The notes beneath the pieces were generated by a model, which saw only the letters and a program-made list of their open reading frames with translations, was not told where the DNA came from and made no database searches. Shown in pieces: positions 24,187-29,790 of a stretch of DNA of 64,000 nucleotides (its first letter is position 1; each line of letters opens with the position of its first letter). A program made the translations under genes and the position numbers. The DNA comes from Phycisphaerae bacterium (lineage in GTDB: Bacteria > Planctomycetota > Phycisphaerae > Sedimentisphaerales > Sedimentisphaeraceae): positions 124,001-188,000 of the forward strand of contig JALWYQ010000001.1 in the NCBI GenBank assembly GCA_027078365.1, written 5' to 3'.

Positions 24187-24187
24187 T

Positions 24188-24232
24188 TGTTAGCCCCCAG
24201 TTACTAATCCCGTCGAATTTGACGGGATTAAA
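24188..24232. repeat. 5' cassette block with perfect palindrome
   Basis: TAATCCCGTC (24205-24214) and GACGGGATTA (24221-24230) form a perfect 10-bp inverted repeat around GAATTT, just upstream of the DinD-like start. A diverged version (TAAATCCGTCGAATTTGA) occupies the same position before the KilA-N gene (about 25415-25460), including the CCATTTGTTA junction at the start codon. Confidence 0.65.
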
Positions 24233-24269
24233 CACCATTTCCATGTTGTTCTGTATGCCCCATGGTTCA

Positions 24270-24305
24270 AATAATTCGTGAAAATTAGTGTTCATTAGTG
24301 GTTCC
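24270..24305 (-). repeat. Iteron repeat copy between DinD-like and DUF1016 genes
   Basis: Same core as the copy at 23890-23925, with one change (GAACAC for GGACAC), in the same orientation. It lies 20 bases past the stop of the DUF1016 remnant. Confidence 0.85.
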
Positions 24306-24325
24306 TTTACTTTTCTTTGCAGGTC

Positions 24326-24544
24326 TCATTTGTTCAATTGTGACACCAGTGGTGACACAATCTCAAAATCAGGAAATTGCTCCGCAGATTGCATGTTGAT
24401 ACGTTTCTCAACTTGCCAATAGGTTAGTGTAATGACACTGTTTACTGCTATTACAGCCTGATGCTTTCCCTGTTCAATAAGTTTGCGCAGATCATTTAAC
24501 AGGGCGTTTGTGTTATTATCAAATAATTGATTACTATCACTCAT
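24326..24544 (-). pseudogene. Internally deleted DUF1016 (YhcG-like) nuclease gene
   Basis: A 72-residue frame. LLNDLRKLIEQGKHQAVIAV and LTYWQVEKRINMQ match the N-terminal domain of DUF1016/YhcG proteins (usually over 300 residues, with a C-terminal PD-(D/E)xK domain). Directly after this the frame jumps to AEQFPDFEIVSPLVSQL, a stretch that in relatives lies some 25-30 residues further on, and stops. The middle of the N-terminal domain and the whole nuclease domain are missing. ATG at 24544 is preferred; an upstream extension (MNHGIHIKTWKE) is translated repeat. Confidence 0.75.
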
Positions 24545-24585
24545 CGCTAATTCTTTCCATGTTTTTATGTGTATTCCATGGTTCA

Positions 24586-24621
24586 AATAATTCGTGAAAA
24601 TTAGTGTCCATTAGTGGTTCC
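24586..24621 (-). repeat. Iteron repeat copy at the 3' end of the KilA-N gene
   Basis: The same 36-bp core as at 23890-23925. The KilA-N frame ends in it as RGNH-stop, a different reading frame from the DinD-like and half-HsdS ends. Confidence 0.85.
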
Positions 24622-25414
24622 CTCTCAGCTGTTTCGTGGTTCTATCCTTCACCAGCAATTTCATTTGCTGAATAGCCGTCTGGTTCAGTCGTTGCAATCG
24701 TTCAGGCTGGCTTAATCCCTCCTGAATAAAATGAGCATTCAAATTCTCCAGATTAGCTAGGCATACCAGTTGAGAGACATTGGCGAAATCTCGAATATTA
24801 CCTTTTTCACCAGGGTTTTCATCACGCCACTGCTTCGCGGTTTTGCCAAAGAGTGCCATATTAAGAATATCTGCTTCGGAAGCGTAAACCAGATTGATCT
24901 GTTCTTTGCCGAGTTCCTGCGGAATCAGGTGTTCTTTAATGGCGTCGGTATGAATGCGGTAGTTGATTTTGGTGAGTTGACGCCTGACGTCCCAGCCAAG
25001 CTGCTTAAGCTCTTCATTTTTAAGCCGTTGAAATTCTTTAACAAGATAAATTTTAAACTCTGCACTAATCCACATACCAAATTCAAAAGCAATGTCCGGA
25101 TGTGCATAGGTGCCTCCGTATCTTCCTGCTTTTGCCTGTAAACCGATGGCATTAGTTTTTGCTACCCACTCTTTGACACTTATCTTGTAGCTATTAAGCC
25201 CTGCCTGACTTTTAATTGTGGCGAATTCGCCATAATTAAAATCGGGGTTATGAACTCGTTCCCATATCCCAAGGTATTCAACAGTGTTACGATTTCGAAG
25301 CCAATCTGTGATGAAAAAATTTCCATCTTTTGAACGTAGCATGTCGGTAAGAGAGATGTAATTCTCTTTGGTTATGCGAATTTCTTCGTTCAAAACGGTG
25401 ATTGTTTTAGCCAT
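24611..25414 (-). CDS. KilA-N domain protein
   Basis: A 267-residue protein. The N-terminal KilA-N domain is visible in ENYISLTDML, WLRNRNTVEYLGIWERVHNP and GRYGGTYAHPDIAFEFGMWI. The C-terminal half is helical and includes LVYASEADILNMALFGKTAK and QERLQRLNQTAIQQMKLLV-type sequence. KilA-N is a DNA-binding domain common in phage and mobile-element proteins, and similar genes occur in restriction loci. Its last residues (RGNH) are encoded by an iteron repeat copy, and its 5' flank shares a block with the DinD-like gene. The start has GGGAG eleven bases upstream. Confidence 0.85.
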   Translation of the reverse strand: MAKTITVLNEEIRITKENYISLTDMLRSKDGNFFITDWLRNRNTVEYLGIWERVHNPDFNYGEFATIKSQAGLNSYKISVKEWVAKTNAIGLQAKAGRYGGTYAHPDIAFEFGMWISAEFKIYLVKEFQRLKNEELKQLGWDVRRQLTKINYRIHTDAIKEHLIPQELGKEQINLVYASEADILNMALFGKTAKQWRDENPGEKGNIRDFANVSQLVCLANLENLNAHFIQEGLSQPERLQRLNQTAIQQMKLLVKDRTTKQLRGNH

Positions 25415-25495
25415 TTGTTAACTCCCAATTTCTAAATCCGTCGAATTTGAAGAATTTAAAATGTCTTTTTGCTTCGTTCTTTTTGCGGTTCTCAA

Positions 25496-25531
25496 AATAA
25501 TTCGTGAAAATTAGTGTACATTAGTGGTTAC
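25496..25531 (-). repeat. Iteron repeat copy at the 3' end of hsdM
   Basis: The same core, with GGTAACC for GGAACC and GTACAC for GGACAC. The hsdM stop codon TAA is the first in-frame codon of the repeat. Confidence 0.85.
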
Positions 25532-27123
25532 CTCTGAATCTGCTGAAGCTTCTCAGCCATCTTACCCCGCACCTCTGCTAGCTCTTTCTCTAATGCGTCA
25601 ATCTCCTTTTGAACCTCATCAATATCAATGGGTTCTTCTTCCTCAAAGGTATCCACATAACGGGGGATATTGAGGTTAAAATCATTTTCCTTGATCTCTT
25701 CAAATTCGGCTACATGGGCGTATTTTTCTACCTCCTTACGCTCCTTGTAAGTGCGCATAATCTTTTCAATATGTTCTTCGCTGAGCGTGTTCTGATTTTT
25801 AGCTGATACAAACTCCCTACTGGCATCAATAAACAATACACTGGATTCGTGTTTATTTGTGTCCATTCGTACTTGTTCTCTTCCCCGATCAAAGACCAAA
25901 ATTGCCACCGGAATATTGGTGGTCGGGAAGAGATTGCCCGGCAGTCCAATCACTGCATCAAGTAAATTTTCCTCTATCATCTTCCGGCGAATGCGACCTT
26001 CGGCTGCGCCTCGGAACAGAACGCCATGGGGAACTACAACGGCAACTCGTCCCTCTTTTTCAAGGGCGGTTTCCACCATATGGCTAATAAAAGCCCAGTC
26101 TCCTTTGCTTTTAGGTGGCACCCCGCGCCAGAAGCGGTTGTACTGATCACTCTCGGCATTTTCAGCGCCCCATTTGTCTAATGAGAATGGTGGATTGGCC
26201 ACCACGCAGTTGAATTTCATGAGCCGATCATTTTCCACCAACAGTGGACTGTTCAGAGTGTCGCCCCATTCAATCCTGGCACTGTCAAAGCTGTGCAGGA
26301 ACATGTTCATTCGGCAAAGCGCCCATGTGCTACCGTTGGATTCCTGTCCGAAGAGGGCAAAGTTACGTTTTTCGCGATCATCTTTAGCATTTCTGGCCAC
26401 CTCACGAGCAGCCTGAACCAAAAGACCACCCGATCCACAGGCCGGATCGCAGATACGATCTCCCGGTTTTGGGCCTGCCAGCTTTGCTACCAGTTCGGTT
26501 ACCTTCAGTGGAGTAAAGAACTCTCCAGCCTTCTTTCCAGAATCAGAGGCAAAACGCTCAATCAGGTAAATATAGGTGTTACCGATTACATCCTCGGATA
26601 CGAAGCTAGGCTTCATGTTGAGCTGAGGTTTATGAAAATCCTCTAGCAGTTGTTTCAGGCGGCGGTTGCGGTCTTTGGTTTTACCGAGATTGGCTTCACT
26701 GTTGAAATCGATGTTACGAAAAACACCTTCAAGCTTGCTCTTGTTACTTTCTTCAATGTGGTCGAGGACAATGTTGATCAGTTCACCGATATTTGCAGTG
26801 GATCGGCGTTCATAAAGGCTGTAATAGGTGGCAGGGAACTCGTCGAGAACCGTCTCTTCGCCTGTTTTATCATTTTTTTCGGTGAGTTTCACCACGGGGA
26901 GAACAAAACGCTCACGCTTCAGCTTGCGGCGAATACGGACATCATCATCCCCATACTGCTTCCGGTAGGCCTCGTAATGATCCAGCCACACATCGGATAT
27001 ATACTTTAAAAACAGCATCACAAGGATGTAGTCTTTGTACTGCGCTGGATCAACAACACCTCTGAAGGTGTCACATGCCGCCCAGGCCGCGTTGTTGATG
27101 TCTTTTTGATCAATCTTGTTCAT
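25528..27123 (-). CDS. hsdM: Type I restriction-modification methyltransferase subunit M
   Basis: About 531 residues. The helical N-terminal domain starts DINNAAWAACDTFRGVVDPA. The SAM motif DPACGSGGLL is near residue 228 and the N6-adenine catalytic motif NPPF (CVVANPPFSLDKWG) near 308. A C-terminal coiled coil reads EEEPIDIDEVQKEIDALEKE. It methylates adenine in the HsdS-defined site. The ATG at 27123 has AAGGAG seven bases upstream. Near residue 420 the segment REQVRMDTNKHESSVLFID contains translated iteron repeat in a normally variable loop. Upstream lies a 46-bp tandem repeat. Confidence 0.93.
   Translation of the reverse strand: MNKIDQKDINNAAWAACDTFRGVVDPAQYKDYILVMLFLKYISDVWLDHYEAYRKQYGDDDVRIRRKLKRERFVLPVVKLTEKNDKTGEETVLDEFPATYYSLYERRSTANIGELINIVLDHIEESNKSKLEGVFRNIDFNSEANLGKTKDRNRRLKQLLEDFHKPQLNMKPSFVSEDVIGNTYIYLIERFASDSGKKAGEFFTPLKVTELVAKLAGPKPGDRICDPACGSGGLLVQAAREVARNAKDDREKRNFALFGQESNGSTWALCRMNMFLHSFDSARIEWGDTLNSPLLVENDRLMKFNCVVANPPFSLDKWGAENAESDQYNRFWRGVPPKSKGDWAFISHMVETALEKEGRVAVVVPHGVLFRGAAEGRIRRKMIEENLLDAVIGLPGNLFPTTNIPVAILVFDRGREQVRMDTNKHESSVLFIDASREFVSAKNQNTLSEEHIEKIMRTYKERKEVEKYAHVAEFEEIKENDFNLNIPRYVDTFEEEEPIDIDEVQKEIDALEKELAEVRGKMAEKLQQIQR
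25848..25878 (-). repeat. Diverged iteron repeat copy inside hsdM
   Basis: On the minus strand TACGAATGGA-CACAAATAAA-CACGAATCCA keeps three units at 10-base period. It is read in frame as RMDTNKHES. Confidence 0.7.
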
Positions 27124-27140
27124 GTGATACTCCTTAATTT

Positions 27141-27313
27141 TAACCACTAATGGATACTAATTTCCACGAATATATTAAGTGCTTGTGAATCACTAATGGA
27201 CACTAATTTCCACGAATATATTAAGTGCTTGTGAATCACTAATGGACACTAATTTGCACGAATATGTTAAAGTTTTCGTAAACCATGAAAGGGTACTAAT
27301 TTTTACTAATATT
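27141..27313 (+). repeat. 46-bp tandem repeat built on the iteron core, upstream of hsdM
   Basis: Three copies begin at 27145, 27191 and 27237, exactly 46 bases apart. Each has CACTAATGGA-CACTAATTTC-CACGAATATA followed by TTAAGTGCTTGTGAAT, then a decayed tail with TACTAATTTTTACTAAT. It fills the space between the GxxExxY gene and the hsdM start and is inverted relative to the neighbouring single copies. Confidence 0.9.
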
Positions 27314-27315
27314 TT

Positions 27316-27699
27316 TTATAGAACGATTCGTTCCCATTCTAGGGTGGCATGTTTGAAATTTAGTAAAATCCCAACTCGAAGGCCGGTAATCTTTAAGTAA
27401 TTAATAATTTGTGCCCTTTCGTTATTTCCGATTTTCTCAATTGTTTTTAAATCCACAATGATTTTATCAAATACCAGCAGATCAGGAATATACTCACCTA
27501 CTTTTACCGATTTGTAAACGACTTCATATCTAGGTTGCTGAGTATAAGGAATCCCATTTTGTCGAAACTCTACGACCATCGCATTTTCATAGGGTTTTTC
27601 GAACAATCCATGCCCCAGCGTATTTAATACCTCCATGGCACACCCTACAATCTGATAAACCTCATTCTTGAGGAATAATTCGTGTTCATTAGTGTCCAT
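27316..27699 (-). CDS. GxxExxY protein
   Basis: A 127-residue protein of the GxxExxY family: VYQIVGCAMEVLNTLGHGLF, then EKPYENAMVVEF, IPYTQQPRYEVVYKSVKVGE and IPDLLVFDKIIVDLKTIEKI. The VGEYIPDLLV...IIVDLK pattern resembles a PD-(D/E)xK nuclease core. No biochemical role is established that I know of. Its start codon and first residues (MDTNEHELF) are translated iteron repeat, and its start lies 11 bases inside the end of the half-HsdS gene. It is read in a different frame of the same repeat that ends the half-HsdS gene. Confidence 0.85.
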   Translation of the reverse strand: MDTNEHELFLKNEVYQIVGCAMEVLNTLGHGLFEKPYENAMVVEFRQNGIPYTQQPRYEVVYKSVKVGEYIPDLLVFDKIIVDLKTIEKIGNNERAQIINYLKITGLRVGILLNFKHATLEWERIVL

Positions 27700-27709
27700 T
27701 AGTGGTTCC
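27674..27709 (-). repeat. Iteron repeat copy supplying both a stop and a start codon
   Basis: On the minus strand CACTAATGGA-CACTAATGAA-CACGAATTAT. Read in one frame it ends the half-HsdS gene (GTTNGH-stop); in another it gives ATG and MDTNEHE of the GxxExxY gene. Confidence 0.88.
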
Positions 27710-28279
27710 TCTGGTCAGTTGCATTAGCACTGTCGAAATGTATTGCTCTCGTTTTTCCGCTAGCGAGCTTAATATGATTTGTTCCTTAGCGGATAACGAT
27801 GCCAGCTCAACGATATTTTTTTGTTGTTCCAAAGGTGGTAGCAAAACTTCCAGGTCTTCAATTGTTTGCTTGCTGATCATTTTTTGAACTGTACCCATGG
27901 CTCTACTGGTCAGAAAAGCTTGGACATCTCGCTGATTGATGTACCAGTTCAGATATTCAGGTAAAATCTTATCCGGCTTTATTACCCTTATCCTTAATAA
28001 AGGAGCGGCAACAATAGCCTTACTCGGATCTTCGAGAAGAATCGTTGCAGTGGTTAGAGATCCACGCGATCTGAAAACCAAATCACCTTTCTTCGCAAAG
28101 TGATGTTCTTTTACGGCTTTCATATCAACCTTTACTAGGTTATCGCAGTCGACCGTGTTGTTATCGAGAAGGTCTTTCATCTGAATAACCGCAACTTCAC
28201 CACGTTGAGAGGTTTCGAGGCGGGACCGAAACGAGTATCCCATCTGTATGGTTGCCAGGTTTTTTATTTTCATCTTCAT
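27689..28279 (-). CDS. Half-length type I specificity subunit (single TRD)
   Basis: About 196 residues with a single target-recognition domain (LATIQMGYSFRSRLETS...EHHFAKKGDLVFRSRGSL) and a single conserved helix (LPPLEQQKNIVELASLSAKE), half the size of the full HsdS in the same operon. Half-length S subunits can work as dimers in some systems. The start at 28279 has AAGGTG five bases upstream. The last residues GTTNGH come from an iteron repeat, so the original 3' end is uncertain. It is the first gene of the island operon. Confidence 0.82.
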   Translation of the reverse strand: MKMKIKNLATIQMGYSFRSRLETSQRGEVAVIQMKDLLDNNTVDCDNLVKVDMKAVKEHHFAKKGDLVFRSRGSLTTATILLEDPSKAIVAAPLLRIRVIKPDKILPEYLNWYINQRDVQAFLTSRAMGTVQKMISKQTIEDLEVLLPPLEQQKNIVELASLSAKEQIILSSLAEKREQYISTVLMQLTRGTTNGH

Positions 28280-28296
28280 TTTTGCACCTTGCAAAA

Positions 28297-28377
28297 TGCA
28301 GTAATGTTATTTCTGTATAACATTCGCAAGTCGAAGGTGTTTGTCAAATGTTTTTTTGCAAAATTATCATTACTGCA
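28297..28377 (-). promoter_or_regulatory. Promoter/operator region of the defence island operon
   Basis: AATGTTAT (28303-28310) and ATAACATT (28317-28324) form an 8-bp inverted repeat with a six-base gap, 24 bases upstream of the start at 28279. A second, wider inverted repeat pairs TGCAGTAATG (28297-28306) with CATTACTGCA (28368-28377). On the minus strand a consensus -35 TTGACA lies at 28347-28342, but no -10 at ideal spacing is clear. The layout suggests repressor control of the operon. Confidence 0.5.
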
Positions 28378-28455
28378 CTTTCAGGGAGGGGTTGCGTTTG
28401 GGGAATTGTCAGTTGATGCCACTTGCGTCTACCGGGGTCTTTGTCCCGCGAAAAA

Positions 28456-28807
28456 TGGAGGCGGCGGGATTTGAACCCGCGTCCTGTGATATTTCATGCA
28501 AGGTTTCTACATGCTTAGTCGTTTGTTTAATCTCGCCATCGCAAACGTCAAACGACAGACTTTTGCAATGACCAGTTCGTAAATCTTGCCCGATTGGTCC
28601 GAACAAGCCAACCAAGCCAGCTCGCTTTTTGACGCCAAGCTAACTCTCACGAGCAAAGAGTTAGGTGGCGGGCCGCTCTAATTAGGCAGCCATTGCGTAG
28701 TTATTTACGCCAATTAAAATTTAATTGAGAGATTTTTAACGGGCCAACTCTCATCCCGTGCATGCTACACTTGCAATCCAATTATCCAGTCGATACCAGT
28801 CGCCCCC
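28456..28807 (-). ncRNA. ssrA: tmRNA (transfer-messenger RNA)
   Basis: On the minus strand the 5' end GGGGGCGACTGGTATCGAC pairs with the 3' end CGCCTCC-A to form the tRNA-like acceptor stem, and the T arm reads GCGGGTTCAAATCCCGC. CCA is not fully encoded. The tag frame lies at 28711-28682 and reads GVNNYAMAA-stop (resume codon probably GGC), ending in the expected small hydrophobic residues. It rescues stalled ribosomes with SmpB. A T5 run follows the 3' end. The defence island begins right after this 3' end. Confidence 0.93.
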
Positions 28808-28869
28808 CGATTGGAAAGCCTTCATTATAGCAGGTTTTTAGGTTGAGACAAGCTGCTCTTTAAAAACTG

Positions 28870-29610
28870 CTATAAGCCAGCGATTGCTTGAAGGTTTATC
28901 GTTGAGATTGCTTCGGTTATTTCTTCTGGTAAGATTAGTTTTTCAGTGTCTAGCCTTTCGCTATATGGCACGATTGCTAGGATTTCGACTTTGCCCTGAG
29001 TTGCGATGATTTCTGCGTTGTTTTCGGTCACGATATCGGCGGTATCAATGTCGTAACCGTTAATTATCACGCCGGCGACGTATATCCCTCTTGACCTTAG
29101 TGCATCGATTGTTAGTAGGGTGTGGTTAATTGTTCCGAGATTTGGCCTTGCTACGACTATTGTGGCTAAATCCAGATTGCTTGCAAAATCGAGCAAATCT
29201 ATCGAGTCGCTAAGCGGGACGCGGATTCCGCCGATTCCCTCAACTACAACGATATCACTTTCTTTGCAGATGTTAGAGTATGCGCAGCTTAGGGTTTCAA
29301 AGTCTATTTTTCGGTGCTCTAGCTGCTCGCAAAGTATTGGCGCAGCAGGGGTTGCGTATGTTATTGGGCTTATTAGCGATAGCGGCAAGTCTGTTTGGCT
29401 ACAATGGGCGAGAAACTCTGTGTCGCTGTTTACCAAACCTTCTCTCTCCCTGCGGCAACCGCTAGCGAATGGTTTGAATGGGGCGACTTTTAATCCCTGC
29501 GCAGCTAGCTTTGCGCAGATTGCGCCAGAAACGACGGTTTTGCCGACGCCGGTGTCTGTGGCTGTGATAAAAAGACCTGCTTTTTTGGGTAATTTCAAAC
29601 TCAAAGACAT
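28870..29610 (-). CDS. bioD: Dethiobiotin synthetase
   Basis: About 246 residues. The P-loop is FITATDTGVGKTVVSGAI near residue 13. Other family motifs are KVAPFKPFASGCRR (the Lys of the carbamate site), VVVEGIGGIRVPLS and ARPNLGTINHTLLTIDALRS. It closes the ureido ring of biotin using ATP and CO2. The ATG at 29610 is chosen because GAGG lies six bases upstream; an in-frame ATG at 29649 has no such site. No other bio genes are in the window. Confidence 0.92.
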   Translation of the reverse strand: MSLSLKLPKKAGLFITATDTGVGKTVVSGAICAKLAAQGLKVAPFKPFASGCRREREGLVNSDTEFLAHCSQTDLPLSLISPITYATPAAPILCEQLEHRKIDFETLSCAYSNICKESDIVVVEGIGGIRVPLSDSIDLLDFASNLDLATIVVARPNLGTINHTLLTIDALRSRGIYVAGVIINGYDIDTADIVTENNAEIIATQGKVEILAIVPYSERLDTEKLILPEEITEAISTINLQAIAGL

Positions 29611-29790
29611 AGTAAACCTCAAGGATATTGCTAAAAAAGAGGCTTTCATTATAAAGTAGAGATGAGTTTTGATACAGGTTCTTATTGAAAAAAACTACTT
29701 TTGCGCTGATAATTGCAACAGATGGGTTGCAAATGAATTTTAGAAGCTGCCTAGACTATTAATAACTAAATTTGAGTATTGCTTGCTAAG

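Noticed and set aside
24326-24586. Longer start (MNHGIHIKTWKE) for the DUF1016 remnant
   Set aside because: These residues are translated companion repeat; the ATG at 24544 with an upstream GGAAAG fits better.
27145-27282. Regular repeat array as a possible CRISPR
   Set aside because: Units are directly contiguous at 46 bases with near-identical sequence throughout; there are no unique spacers and no cas genes.
28456-28500. tRNA-like sequence read on the plus strand
   Set aside because: It is the complement of the tmRNA 3' tRNA-like end; the partner 5' end and tag frame place the gene on the minus strand.
28205-28571. Plus-strand open frames in the region upstream of the half-hsdS gene and across the tmRNA
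   Set aside because: They overlap the antisense of tmRNA and the operator region, lack start signals and show no family similarity.
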